The notes beneath the pieces were generated by a model. That model was given only the letters and a program-made list of their open reading frames with translations, was not told where the DNA came from and ran no database searches. From the NCBI GenBank assembly GCA_035236585.1, contig CP141127.1, forward strand, positions 47,134,001-47,198,000: DNA of 64,000 bases. The letters are read 5' to 3'. A program made the position numbers and the translations under genes. Below, piece by piece: positions 1-13,060 of this stretch (positions are counted from its first letter, which is position 1; every line of letters starts with the position of its first letter). The DNA comes from Warburgia ugandensis (Eukaryota > Streptophyta > Magnoliopsida > Canellales > Canellaceae).

Positions 1-2244
1 TCATTAAATCAAGAACCCTAGCTATACGATCATAGCCTTGAGTTTATAATTAACAACTAAGAACATAGGATTAGACCTTGAAATCCTAAGTCAGTTTACC
101 ATGATTTATTGGATTAAACCTTTGGATCTAGAATTGTCTACCAATGGGGTTAAGTGAATAGTAAGTGAAAATCTAGAACTATGGATCACTAATAGGTAAA
201 TGGATGATCGATCTAGGACCTACCTGATCATGTATTCCTCTATGGAATAGATGGTCAGTGAAAAGTTAAGAGGTTTATGATGACCTAAACCCTCAGACTT
301 TGATTAAAACAAAATTCTTATGTACTCAATTGTATATGATTCAACATTGACAAGATCTCTATAACATCAACAGAGGAGATTAACCTGTAAGTTGAGTTGA
401 AGAAGGAATGTAGCCAAACTGGGAATTTTGCCTAAGAGGTAGGTGGTTTTAACATCTATTTGCCCTTGAGATTTTAAATAATCAAATATTAGTTTATCAT
501 GTTTTCTAGTTGAGATTACTTAACTATCATGGAATGTACACTTCATCATGATACCTTGTTTTATGTTTTAAAAATGCAATGTTTGCAAACGGCATGGGAA
601 TTATATCTATATATCTTCATAGCCATGATGCATGCTTTTATGTGAGAAACGAAAAGGATATTGCTTATTATATGCTCTTATGTGTTTTTGAAAGGAATTA
701 TTATAATTGAAATTGCATCAATCCCATATTTGAGATGAGCTATAGAAATGCATAGTTTGGCATGAGATATATGATATATGTTTCAATATCATTTTAGGAA
801 TTAGGCATATCTTTGTTTAGGCTAATGAGCCTGGTGAACACTATGCTAAGAGGTTGTACAGTGTGGCCTCCTAGCCTTTAACTACCAAAGGTGATAAGTA
901 TCCATGCCCGAAGTGGCATCATTTTTCTTGACTGCTATGGTAGGAACAACCATTAGAGGTGATCATGGCACCCTTTCGAGACATATTTGTAGTCGTCGTG
1001 GACGCTACGGTGGCTATTCTCTAGATACCAGAGAGGCAAGATTCGGTGATCTGGTCATGAGAATAGTGTTCCATAGGATTTCTATTTTGTGACCCATGGG
1101 CTTGATGATGGTCTTTAGATGAGTGCTCATGAGCAACAAGCTAATGTGTTTGCCAGGGTGCATATATGCATGTGATGATGTTGTCAGTTTGGGATTGCCG
1201 ATGTTTGTGGTTTAACCGATAACTAATTTAATACTTTGAGGATCTTATTGCTTTGGATTTATCAAGTTATAGGTGTATCTTTCACATAGTTCTCTAGTTA
1301 TGCTTGTGATTTTCTGATATGTTCTATATTGCAATTTACTTGAGATTACTACAATGATTCAATCGTTTGGAAAAATATGTATTTAAAGTGGTGCACATTT
1401 TATATTGACACTATCTAAAATGTTTTAGCATGAAATCATGAATTGAAATTGGCATGCAGCTTAAATCATGTATTTTATCCCTAACTTGATCATTCTATTC
1501 TTTAGAACAATACCTCAAAAAATGATTTGAGGTATTGTTTAGAATTAAATTAAAAACTTGGTAAAATAGATGTGAAAACCACCTACACAATCACAAGCTT
1601 GCTGAGACATTGTAAAAAATTTACAAAGTCCCAAGTTGAAGAAATAGAACAGGAAAAATGAAGTAGAGGACTATGTTAGAGAGTTCAAGATGGCAAATCA
1701 GGTATATCAACTAGGTTTGCATTATGGTTAATTTAAATAGTAGACTGAAGTAACACTTTGATTTAATGTGACTTTACTTTATGGATATGTGGACATGAAA
1801 TTGGAAGTCGTGGTTATGTGGCTGTGACAATGACTGGATTGATTGTGGCAGGTATATGTTAAGTTGTGGATGTTTCTTTGGTTTTCATTTATTTTGATTT
1901 TCAAACACTCAGTCATGTTTGTGAATGTGATGGGATGGAGACGGAGTCTCCCTTATTCTTTTATTTATAAAACTTATGTTTATCAGTTACTTCGCAATGA
2001 CATGTGTTAAATGTCTAATGTCCGAAAAACGGAGGAAACTCTGCTGAATTTTTGGTAGAAATGTACCGCTCATTTCACTGATAATCCTTTTTGAGAAAAG
2101 ATAAATGACACTCAGAGTTTTTAAAAAGGTTCTTTTCATGAAAAGGGTTTTTTGCTATTTGTTTTCTAAATATTTTTGCAAAATAAGGGCTCGATATTTC
2201 AAAAAGAATTACAAAAATGTGTTATAAAAAACCGGGTTGTTACA
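1..2244 (+). mobile_element. Element A, 5' LTR (3' part; start lies outside the window)
   Basis: This is the 3' part of a long LTR of a Ty3/gypsy element. Bases 1-90 match 7185-7274 in the downstream LTR almost base for base, so the two are a pair. The LTR ends in ...GGTTGTTACA and is followed at once by a tRNA-Met-type primer site. Adding the missing start from the downstream copy gives about 3.6 kb. LTR length, the TGTAA...TTACA ends and the primer site suit a Del/Tekay-like chromovirus, but that lineage is inference because no chromodomain or integrase is readable. A short ORF at 904-1092 reads through the LTR and has no recognisable domain. Confidence 0.85.
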
Positions 2245-2245
2245 G

Positions 2246-2259
2246 TTGGTATCAGAGCC
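2246..2259 (+). other. Primer binding site of element A (tRNA-Met type)
   Basis: TTGGTATCAGAGCC starts two bases after the LTR end. It matches the complement of the initiator tRNA-Met 3' end, used as primer by many plant Ty1 and Ty3 retrotransposons. It fixes the LTR end and the plus orientation. Confidence 0.9.
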
Positions 2260-5200
2260 AAGGCAATCCTCTCATAGCTAGTCCAACATGTCCAAGAGTC
2301 ATATAAAGATAATCATTCATTGTCGATTGATAAGGTATGAGGTAATGTGGATGAACATAGAAACATAAGCGACCCACAAGGGTTAGCAAGTTCTAAGAAG
2401 ACACAAGATTTATAGTGGTTGTATGACATAGAGTACTTTTATAGTAGTCCTTAGAGTAAGAGAGAATAGCATGAGAGTATAAAAGTAGTATATCTATATG
2501 AAAACTTTGTTAGAGGATAGATCTATACACATGGACAACCTTTTGAGGATTCAAGTTTTAACTTGGATGGTTTACATAAACTTTTGAAGATTATGGTAAA
2601 TACTATACTAAAAGATCATGATGGTAATGAAAGAGAGATCAGAGGTAATCGAAGAGGTCTGGAGAAATTTAAAAAAAGTATAGTGTTGGCTCGTACATGT
2701 AATGAATATATTCAAATTTTTGATATTATGAAATTCAGTGGAAGTATGATAGAATAAAACTTTGATTTAGATGGATTTGTTTATCTATGAGGTGAGACCG
2801 AGTTAGTCCTTATATACACGAAGATAGTGGTAGGCAATCATGATTAAGAAGCAACTGCCAATCTAATGATTCTTGAGAATTCTAGCCATGACTTGGAGGT
2901 GCATAATACTTAAAGGATATAACAAGTATTTTATAAGAATGATTATTAAATGATAAGAAAGACTAGTATATGGGTGAAGAATTAATCATGAATACAGAAA
3001 ACTTAGTGGATGAATTCAATGATTTTTGAGGTTGATGGTAAGAATTGGAGAAAGGTTGAGATGGATGTCACACTATATGGGAGTATCTGACATTTGTTAT
3101 TTACTTGTCTTTAGATCAAAACGTATTTATTATATGCATGTAATGAGTAAAGAAACTGACTAAATTGAATGAGGAAAAAGGATTATATTGTGAGAATATA
3201 GTAAGATGGAGATAGTTATAATTGATGGACATTGAACAACGAAAGTTATGATGATGCAATTTTCAATGACTATGAAGAGGTAATCCTGAAGAATCTAAAT
3301 ATGAACATAGTGAATCATTATTATAACGATAAGAGAATTATGATATGATTATGAATATGTTGGTGTATTCTAGTGGAAATTTTATAAAAGTAGCGATACC
3401 AGAAGGTTCTGATGCTAATTTAGATAAGAATGTTTGATCTATGATGAGAATTGGATTATAAATTTTAGGCATGATTATGAATGATTTCTTAAAGGAAAGA
3501 ATTGTTTAATGGGGTCAAAATCCATGGGACTTGATGTATTGTTAATAACCCTGATGCATATTAAAATAGCCTAATATATGACAGATATAATTGATGGAAG
3601 ATGCTACTTGATCCTTTTGGAAATTCTAGTTCTAACTTGAATGTGAATATTGTTTGAGGACATAACAATTAATTTATAAAATAGTTATGAGATAACAATG
3701 AGGATGAACAGATAGATAGAGAACCAAAGTATGAAATACAATCGATGAATTCAAAAAATATTGAATAGATTTGTGAAGATGTCGTATTAGAGAATTTGAA
3801 CTTTTCTTTATCTCGAAGTATTTGATTTATGGACCAAAAGGGTGGATGGATTGACTATTATGTACAACGAATTATGTTGAGAGATTAATCAAAGATTGTG
3901 AAGAAGAAGGATTTTATGAGAAGGATTTTATGCTATTAACAATGATTAAGAAGAGAATAATTTTGAAATATTAATCTTATATGAAGTGAATTATTCAGAA
4001 TTTGAAGCATATGTTACTAATGTTGAAATGACTTCCTGTGAATGTAATCATGAGATTAATCATGAGTGAAATGAATTTGATGAAGAGAATGATGATGTAT
4101 AAATATATAGGTTCAATTACCACTAATGTAAAAGCATTGGAAGTATTACATACGCAAATTGACTTCTGAGTTGAGTGAATGGTCTTATTGAAGTGATTAG
4201 CCATAATGGCTCAAAAGTGAAAATAACCTCTATCCTTAAACAGGATATTCTCCTGAGTTGAGTAGAGCTAAAGGAAAGTAAGCGTAGCAATATCTTTGAA
4301 CAGTCTAGTGAGGACAAGAGACTCTTGTCTATGACAGGGTCATAGAAAATCCATAGTTAGTTACAGTTTACTAAATTTGATGGAGATGCTAAGTAAAGGT
4401 AGTGCCTAAGATGTAGGAGTGCCTATTCTGGTCAGCCATGTTCTTAAGTATGATGACATTACCATCAACGACAATAACAACAATTACGGCCCTTCGGATG
4501 ATATGGATGTGGAGTGTTTGGGCATTTCATCAGTAGCTATAGAAAAAGAGGAGTCAAACAGATGTAAAGTGAAGGCCAAACAATTATGATTTTATGTAAT
4601 TAAGGATGATGGTGGAAATACATTTAAGGTTAAGGATAGGTATATGGGAGTTTTGTTGGACCCAAGTTCCACATACAATTATATTCATTATTCTTATATT
4701 TTGGTGGGCTTCCTGTACATATCTTGGATTTTGAGTTAGATGTGATGACACTAGTAGGAAGATAGATATTAATGGGAAGTTTTTCTTCAGGATATGCATT
4801 GTATGATTGTGGGTGAAAGGATGGATATCTATCTTATCCTCCTTAATATGGATGATTTTGAGGTTATTTTGGAAATGAAGTGATTAGTAACACTGGCAAT
4901 AGTGGATTATCACAAGTAGATTATTTTGGTGTATCACTATGGTCAGTGATCTCATTCTAAGGAAAGATGAGCAAAAAAGGGTATATACATTATTTAGTTA
5001 TAAAGGAAGCGTGATACTTCCCTAAAGGATATCAAGAATAGCTGACAAGTGTAGTGGTGGTGAAGATTGAAAAGCCAAATGGATTAGGTAACTACGATTC
5101 AAGAAATCCCAAGACATTTTGGAAAAGAGTTTCTTAGATTACTATCACAGATAGAAATTGATATGATGATTGAGTTGTGCTGGACGTAGTCTTAAATTTA

Positions 5201-5783
5201 AGGTGCTAGTCCTCTTTGTGAAGAGGGATGGATCGATGCAGCAATTACAATGAAATTACTTCAAGGTTTATATGGAATACATTACACTTGATCTCAATTA
5301 TGATGAGGCATATGAAGAGCAATGCTTACAAGGTGAGCCTTCAAGAGCTAAAGAAGAGATTCACCTTTGCACTCATTATGACACCACCTTTAAGCAATGA
5401 TTGGGTGTGGATTTGTTGTTCTAAGATCTTATTTGATTGTCTCTTCGTTCTATTATTGCCTTATGTTTCTAATGGTCAAGTACTAGAATGCACAATGAGA
5501 GTAGCTCTTTATTGCCCAAGGATGATGGAAAAGCTATGGTAATAAGTGGTAGATATGTTTAGAGCTGGAGTTGGAATTAGGTGATTTTTGAGGATTATAT
5601 TAAGTAAAGAGTTCTGAGATTCAGAATGGAATGAAAGAACAAAGATGCCTTTTTGATAAAACCTACCTTTTTGGATTAATTCTATCAAGTGACGTTGTGG
5701 AATTGAAAAATGTGATAAGGTGACGATGCTTGTAGAATTGTTGAAAGATAACATGAAAAGAATTTAGAGGACGAAATACCTGT
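2260..5783 (+). pseudogene. Decayed gag-pol of element A
   Basis: Polyprotein relic in scattered fragments. At 4499-4540 a retroviral zinc knuckle keeps the exact C-x2-C-x4-H-x4-C spacing, but the first Cys is now TGA and the last is Tyr. At 4650-4690 the protease active-site region reads LLDPSST where the family has D-S/T-G. At 4823-4930 follows the region after the protease (LNMDDFEVILEM). At 5203-5245 is a reverse transcriptase fragment (VLFVKRDGSM), and at 5325-5385 the start of RNase H (LQELKKRF). Order and spacing fit Ty3/gypsy. Stops, frameshifts and large deletions leave only 3.5 kb where an intact element has 5 kb or more. No integrase or chromodomain could be read. Confidence 0.75.
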
Positions 5784-5796
5784 AAGGGGAAAAGAA
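5784..5796 (+). other. Polypurine tract of element A
   Basis: A 13-base purine run (AAGGGGAAAAGAA) lies directly before the TGTAATGATCC start of the downstream LTR. This is the normal plus-strand priming site position and confirms the LTR boundary. Confidence 0.8.
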
Positions 5797-7274
5797 TGTA
5801 ATGATCCTAATTTTTAAATCCTATTTTAAAGGATTATAAATTAATTTTGAAGAATATAAATGGGAGAATCTTCATATTTAGGTTTCACTAAATTTATCTT
5901 TTGAAAGACATCAAATTGGACCCCAATACCTTCATAGTTGGATTGTACTCGGAAAGACGATTCCAACGACACCAAGTTTGTAGAAATTGGAGTTCGAATG
6001 AAGGAGATAAGAATGTTTCAATATCAAGGGAATTTTGGTAAAAATAAGAAAAAAATGAAAATCATAAAAAGAAGGGGGCCAAATTGATATTGGCACCCCT
6101 CCTCACTTAACTGAACGAATAGACCGTTTGGTCTGTTCTCCAAAAGCCCGTAGATATTGGACGAAGGGAGGTGGGAAAGAAGAGGAGGAAGAAGAGGAAG
6201 AAGAAAAGGAGCAAAGGAGAAGAGAGGAGGAAGAGGAGGAAAGAAAGGAGAGGAGAGAGGAGCCCGGAGCTAAGAATACCTAGCACGTTAGTCGGTACAA
6301 GAAGAAGAAGAAGAAACAAGGGTTTTCAGGGTCGTCGGAGATGACACCGGCTTGGATCATCGATCCAAGTCGGTCATGTTGTCTAGCACGGTGAGATGAA
6401 CAAAACCCCTAAGGTGATTAGGGAATCCAACGAGATATGGATCATCAATCAAGGAGGAGACAGTGCACAAAAGGCTTAAAAAACCTACAGGTGAAAATGA
6501 CTACCAAACCAGCTCATCCAATGGTGGAAAATGTACAGAAACACTCTTAGGAGGTAAGATCTACAAAACCCAACTCTTGATTTTTGACTTTTGGCTAAAT
6601 CCGTACAATTTTATGCTAGATCTAAGTTTAGGGACAATCTAGCCATCCATTTTCTAATCTAAGCTTAGGGATAGGTAATTAAAGACCTAATGTAGCTCAG
6701 ATCGCACAAAATTTGGAGATCTGGGCTAGAAATCAATCAGACAATCGTAATAGTCTTATCGGGTACTATTTGTACAGTAACTTCTTGATGTCTGATTGAT
6801 GATTAGACACCATTGATGACTTGTGGAGCATTAAATTAACTAAGATATGCCATAAATTAAAGATTTAGATAGAAATTCACTGAATAAATCTAAACTATTT
6901 GATCGGACCATAAAGGAATAAGGCTTGACAAAGGTCTGATTGGTGATCAGATGCAAATGTTATGTACCTTAACCTTTACTAAGTAAAGATACTCTAAAAT
7001 TTCTAAAAGATCATTGCAAGAATCATTAGAAAGTTGGAGGATGGAATGAGGATTGTTGATTTCCATTACATAAATTGTTTGGTCAATGATTAGAACTTAG
7101 TAGCCTTCTTGGATTCTAGTTAATGAGCTTTAATTTGTAATAGCCAACTCAATCACTTGAACAATGTGGATTGTTAAGGAATGATCATTAAATCAAGAAC
7201 CCTAGCTATATGATCACAGACTTGAGTTTATAATTAATAACTAAGAATATAGGATTAGACTTTGAAATCCTAAG
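5797..7274 (+). mobile_element. Element A, 3' LTR (5' part), interrupted
   Basis: The LTR starts with TGTAATGATCC after the polypurine tract. Its last 90 bases repeat the first 90 bases of the window. Homology stops abruptly at 7274, where another LTR start (TGTAATAACCC) begins. The remaining ~2.15 kb of this LTR is not seen elsewhere in the window, so it was lost or displaced. A purine-rich stretch at 6175-6260 is probably U3/R leader sequence. The minus-strand ORF at 6107-6319 is its low-complexity shadow. Confidence 0.85.
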
Positions 7275-8529
7275 TGTAATAACCCTAATTTTTGTAATTG
7301 ATTGAGAAAATCAATAAAGTTTGAGTTTCAGAAATTTTGAGCTGGAATATTAGGGTTATTTAGAATATAATTCTTATAAAAGTATAATCAAGGGATGAGA
7401 CATGTATAATTAAAATTGAACTCAGAAAACCCTTCAGAATGACTATAAGTACGACAAATTCTGAATTCAGATGAAAAATCCTCAATTTTCTTTATTTTAT
7501 GGACAAAAGTGTAAAATAGTAATTTTACACAAAATTGAGATCTAGGACATCAAAATTTAGAATTTTCTGAGAAATACAAATCCAACACCACTAAGTATGC
7601 TCAATTTTGAGATCATGGGAATAAACCCTAATTTTTATACATAAAGGGCAAAATGGTCTTTTTACACTATGTGGGGCCCACAAGGGACCTAAAAAGGAAT
7701 CCTATGGCCAACCCACATAAAATCATGAGTCAAACCACTACCAACTGGTCATGGAGAAAAAGGTGGAGGTGGAGAATCCAATGCTAAATAAATATAAAAA
7801 AAATAAACCATCACTATTACACATAATCATGAAAAAAGACCCAAAATGCCTATAAATACAACCCCAAAAATCCTCTAAAAATTTTTATAAATTTTTTTTC
7901 AAAATTATCTTAACTTTCCTTGCAAAACTAGACATAGCTCCATTCCCAAAATCCCAAAACTCTCAAAAGATCTCTCTCTTTCATTTTCTCTCTCCTCTCT
8001 CTAGATTGGAAGAAGAGACCTAAATTCAATTAGGTACTCTGTTCCAGACCAAATATCACGGATCTCATCATATAAAATCTTCTACCATACCTTAGCTACA
8101 AAACACCCAAAGAATTTTTGAGATCCAATGGTTCAAACAACGAATATCACAAGATAAGTGGATCTTGGGCTATCTTATCATCAAAATTGGTATTCTCTTA
8201 AATTGGACTATATAACCAATGTTTTTCTCCAATCAGGTAGGTGGAACTACTTCCTGGACATATTTATTATTGTTTGATGAAATTTGTATTTTACTGTAAT
8301 ATTATTTGGGTGAAAAATTGTAAAAATAAAGTAAATACTAGAACCTTCAATGCATGATGATTGAGGGCTCAGATGGAAAATTTGACCTTACCAGTCGATC
8401 TAGAAGAGTCTAAAACCCCTAGGGTAAAAGTTTCATAAAATTCTATTAAGTTTTGGGCCCTCAATTGAAAGGGATTGATTAAACAGTCCAGAACGGACCG
8501 TTCAATCTCCTGATTGGATCAGGGTCCCC

Positions 8530-8770
8530 AGAATGACGTGAGAACGCCGCACAGAAACGTTGCATCTAGTAGCGTTTCAGTGTGTGCTACGCGTGTGATG
8601 TTGTCCTAGTGGGACAACTGTGCTCGAGCGCCTGTCGTCAAGTGAGCGCATCATGCGTGTGTCCTGGTGGCGGGCCCACGAAACCTATGGTTCCTCCCGA
8701 ACAATCTGAGCCGTCCATTCCGATGGGCCCAGATCAGATCTTGGCCCTAGGAATGGACTGTGAAATTCCA
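8530..8770 (+). other. GC-rich segment inside LTR B
   Basis: About 240 bases rich in GC and CpG stand out in AT-rich surroundings. An 86-codon frame (8582-8842) runs through it, but no family resemblance or domain is visible. It is more likely LTR regulatory or leader sequence than a gene. Confidence 0.4.
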
Positions 8771-9069
8771 GACTCAATTCATGAGTCATCTGAACTCCAA
8801 ATTGGGACCAGAAAGAAGCTATGGAAAGCTTACAACCTCTAGTTTCTTATGAAATGATAAAATGAAGAATATATCTTATGAAACTTTCTAGATTTAGGAA
8901 ATAAGTTTCTAATTTCTAATATCTTCAAGATCTGAGGTGATTAGATCTTGGTAATCTGTTTTAATAATGATATACTATGGAAATAAAGTGATATCTATGG
9001 TTTATTTGGACATATCTAAGATATATTAAGGGATTTACCCGTTATGTAGAAAAACCCTAAAAATACAAA

Positions 9070-9345
9070 GGGACCCACTTGATCAATGAGATCAAGTGTG
9101 ATCAAATCCTTAGGATGGATTGAATGAATGTTAATATGATGAAATCCAAGGAAATTATGGATTGAATATGACAAAAACAAAGCAATATGATCTTTAGACC
9201 TTAATAAGGGACCTAGTTGATCAATGAGATCAAGTGTGATCAGATCCTTAGGATGGATTGAGTGAATGTTAAAATGATGAAATCTAGGAGATCATGGATT
9301 GAATATGACAAAAACAAAGCAATATGATCTTTGGACCTTAATGAA
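9070..9345 (+). repeat. Two-copy tandem repeat, 138-bp unit
   Basis: Units begin at 9070 (GGGACCCACTTGATCAATGA) and 9208 (GGGACCTAGTTGATCAATGA) and align along their whole length with scattered substitutions. It is a simple local duplication inside LTR B. Confidence 0.9.
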
Positions 9346-9889
9346 GAAAAACCCCTAAATGTAATTAAGACCCTTGATTAAAAGGGAAAGATTAAAAAAT
9401 CAAATGGTTGGATCATAAGTAAAGGTTTCTAAAAATATTAATGCAATTAGTTTTATTTTCTATTAATTGATAATAGCATTTTAAATGTGATTTATGTTAT
9501 AAAGCATGCTAGTGCAACTTTTAGACTTTAGCATGATATGTGATTAGATTGTTATATTAGGTTGTTAGATTTAATTATCTTAGGGGCATGTTAGTGTGAT
9601 TTTATGCAAGTGTAACTTAGGATCAAATTAGTATAATTTCATGCCATTGTAACTTAGGACCATGCTAGGAGTTCATGTAAGATTATACTATAGTATGAGA
9701 GTGTACCTTAGGACTATGTTAGTTTAAATTGAGTTACTAAGCTATATTATATGAAAATCATGCTAGTGTAACTTTAAGTACCTTGTATAATTATCATTAA
9801 GTTGTTCAATTATGTAGTTTTATGCTTTGAATTTATAATTCATTTATGGTTAAATTTCATTAGTAGATCTACTTGTTAAGAGATAAAGA

Positions 9890-10320
9890 GCATAAAACAC
9901 CAAAAATGGAATCTAATGAGAAAGTAGAGTTTCATGACACAAATAAGAGTGGATTATTTTGGACTTAATTAGCAAGGGCTATGGTTAGTAGGACAATATA
10001 AGGATTATCAAATCCTTGGCCCAAACTAGGAGAATAATAAACCCCATGAATGACATTGTAAATGTTCATGGACTTAACTAAAATCAATTAGAAATAGTAC
10101 TTAGGGTCAACATGCTTATAGGAACCTTTGAAAGGTTGAGCTAAGGTCACTTTAGTGAAGGTTGAACATAGTGGTTAAGGGGGTTGTCTAATAGAGCCTC
10201 GCTCTTCCCTTACCTTCTGTTGACGTTTGTGAGGTCTAAATGCCTCCTTACATGAGGATTGAAGTAACCACTGTGTTCACCCATTCAGCTAGTAAGCCTT
10301 AGCCAATTGGAAATAAGAGG
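9890..10320 (+). repeat. Block shared with the leader of Tat-type elements G and H
   Basis: The core is GTTGTCTAATAGAGCCTC, then TTGACGTTTGTGAGGTCTAA, then GCCTCCTTACATGAGG. It aligns with 31060-31200 (+) and with the reverse strand of 41640-41810. Weaker similarity extends about 300 bases upstream (ATTAGYAAGGGC, AAAATCAATYAGAA). LTR B otherwise belongs to a different family, so this is either a captured Tat leader fragment or shared ancestry. Confidence 0.7.
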
Positions 10321-11800
10321 ACCAGTCTAGACTTTGGCTAAAATAAATTACATTCAACCAGCAAAACATTAACTGGTTGAATGATAATAATAAGAGCATA
10401 AAAGGTTAGTAAATTATCTAACCCTAATAAAAACTGTAAGTAAGATAAGTATGATAAAAAAAGATCCATTAGATCTTGAATGATCAAGAATAATAATATT
10501 GTATTGTAGGTAGTATACATGTTTATTAGTATGCATGTTATAGATCAAATCTAGGTCATTAGATTAGATAATCCAAACCCTTGATCAAAGATGATTCAAG
10601 GAAGAAAACCAAGATCATCCTCCTTAGGGATGATCCAATAATTGAACTTAGATTAAAGAAGAACTAGATGATAAAAGATCTAGGACCTTGATCTTTATCA
10701 AAAGGTATAGATTGTCAATCAAAGGATCTATGAAAGATCAAGATCAAGGAGATTGACACACAAAGACTTAGAGATAGAAAATACTTAGATATGAATGATT
10801 TAAAGATCATTCTAAACATCAGATCTAGTGATCAATAGGATTGTTCATAATTTATATATATTGATAGTATGTATGGATGTACAAATTACATACATCAGTC
10901 AGGATCATGGAAGAACTAGGAGGATTTGATGAATGCATTTACATGGGATATACATGATTGAACTCATGACCTTATGTTGACAAGAGTAATGTTAATACTT
11001 GCATTAAATCACCTGAAACCCTTATGATCCAACCAAACACATATAAAATGGTTAAGGACTAGACTCTAAGTGAATAGGGAACTAGAAGATATTTCAGCCC
11101 TAAGTAAACAGACAGATTGTCTAATATGTATGAAATCTATTTTTACATGCAAGCTTGGAGGCTTGGGATTTTGTTTTAATAGGCATAAGCCTAGGGAAAT
11201 GCTATGCTAGTGAAGTTATGAGGGTTTGGCCACCCGCTTCTTGAAATTTGATGATACCTTGCCCTATGAGAGGCTAAAAGTCAGGTGGGGCAATTATGGA
11301 AAGGCCGCCACTGTGAAAGTCCTGTCTTCTCATATGGGCAATGACATAATATTTTCCACCGTGGTATCAATGGTGAGTAGAGCAGTTATCCGAGTGCGCT
11401 AGTACAGATCAGACTATAGTATGGCAGCCCTTTTATTATTTTACACTATGATGCATATGAGAGTAGGCATAGTGAAATGCCTTATGTTTTAGCATGATGA
11501 AATGCTAGGTAATTATATATTACCAATATTTGCTAAGAAGGGAAATTCCCAATGTAGGATTAGCTGAAATACTAAATTCTTATAATGGAGAGAATTGATC
11601 AACTTAGTTGGGAATGATATTTGACTGCTTTCATAAATTTAACTGATTTACCTGTGTATAGTATGTAAGTACGTGGATGCACATAAATTACAAGTAAAGA
11701 GTAGAGACATGAATATGTTTAAGGATGACGGGATTATGAAGTATTAGAATTATATTGTCAATTATTATGCTTCTTGAATCCCCTACCAAGCATTGCTTGC

Positions 11801-11829
11801 TGAGATATTATAAATATTGCAATATCTTA
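11801..11829. repeat. Inverted repeat near the LTR B 3' end
   Basis: TGAGATATT and, nine bases on, AATATCTTA form an imperfect inverted repeat preceded by GCTTGC. The same motif sits in the A LTR (1603) and, best preserved, in the C LTR (24147-24176). Confidence 0.6.
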
Positions 11830-11992
11830 GATACAGGGAAGGAGAGTTAGGAGCTCAAGATGATAGAAGACTTGAAGAGAATAATCTTCAAAGTATACCC
11901 TTGAAGACATGTATTTTGCTTTGTTTGAGAGTGTTGTATTATAATGAGAGTTTCATTGTATGGTGACCTTTGAGTTTTGGATTATGTAATTT

Positions 11993-13060
11993 TGTGACGA
12001 CCCAGGTTTCATATGATGCAAATTTCATAAAATGGTGAGATCTCTTGCTTTAGAAATATGAAATGCATGAAAATCTTTTGTTTTGGAAAGCAATCTTTCG
12101 TATAAAACCCTGAGTGTCAAAACACATTTTCAAATCATATAGCCATGGCATAGGTTTAAATCAACTCTATTCCTAAGAAAGTGTTAGTCACAAATTTGAC
12201 TAAAGAGAGTAACTACAATCAAGTAACATTCACTAAAAGATAAGGTAGGGGTTTACTTACTTGTACTTAATTTGGATGTTCTCTGTCACAGGTGTATCCT
12301 GTCCTTAAGTATTTACTTGTATCTAAAAAATATTAAGGATTGGGTGAGTATACACTATACTCAGTAGAAGTCTATCACTACTAGTTTTACGATGCATGCT
12401 ATGTTTTAAACCATATGTTCTTTAAACCATGTGCATGTTTGGACACTCATCTTCAATATCGATATTAAAAGCCATTGTCAAAATAGAATACTGACGACTT
12501 AAAGAATCACATAATCGAAGTCAAAAGTAACACAGATATCATAAACATATACTATGATATGCATAAGATGCTCAACTGAATCCAACTCATGGATCTATGG
12601 TCGACCATACTCATGTCATGCCATATGCATGCAAGTAAATCCTCAAAAAACATAGGGCACTTGAAGAAATAACGGTCGATGGACATATAATGAATAACTC
12701 AATTGCTCATGAAACCCAATGTTATTTAGAAGATACAAATCCAAGTATATTACAAGAGTACAACTACCAAGCAAGGCAGTGACTTCCTTAAGGGAGAGGT
12801 ACAAATCAATCCGTGCCATGTGGAACTTGCTCTTGGGACTTGTGGTTTCCTACAATAATTCTCTTGGTACATAGCTGAAATGAAGAAGAAAACAAAGATA
12901 AAAAGGGTGAGTCTAGGAGGTTTATTCAATACATAAAGCTAATTCGTCAAAATTAAGCATTTCAAAATAGGGGAGAAGCACAACAGTCACTAAGCTAGTG
13001 GACAAATTAATCACAAATAGCTAGATAGAGATAGAAGGAACTGCCAAAGTTACACATGTA
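11993..13060 (-). mobile_element. LTR E, 3' part of an inverted gypsy-type LTR
   Basis: Read on the minus strand this ends ...CCTGGGTCGTCACA at 11993. Just inside is TGACACTCAGGGTTTT, matching the end region of the A LTR (TGACACTCAGAGTTTT near 2107). It contains a strong hairpin at 12345-12363. The solo LTR F interrupts it at 13061, and 15096-15246 is probably its continuation. No coding sequence was seen. Confidence 0.6.
12345..12363. repeat. Perfect hairpin in LTR E
   Basis: TGAGTATA-CAC-TATACTCA: two perfect 8-base arms with a 3-base loop, inside LTR E. Confidence 0.8.

Larger units (their letters stand above)
7275..11992 (+). mobile_element. LTR B, long gypsy-type LTR inserted in the A 3' LTR
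   Basis: It begins TGTAATAACCCTAATTTT, closely like the A and C LTR starts, exactly where homology to the A LTR stops. It runs about 4.7 kb without coding sequence. The U3 start, a CT-rich stretch before a probable leader (7970-8010), and a TGAGATATT inverted repeat near the end (11801-11829) all follow the pattern of LTRs A and C. No primer site and no clean LTR end are seen. It meets an oppositely oriented LTR end at 11993 and is probably truncated there. No target duplication was found. Confidence 0.65.

Noticed and set aside
6107..6319. Leu/Phe-rich minus-strand ORF as a membrane protein
   Set aside because: Antisense of a purine-rich LTR segment; low complexity.
8582..8842. 86-codon ORF in a GC-rich segment as a gene
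   Set aside because: No domain, no start context or partner, and it sits inside a long LTR. A chance frame in GC-rich DNA is likelier.
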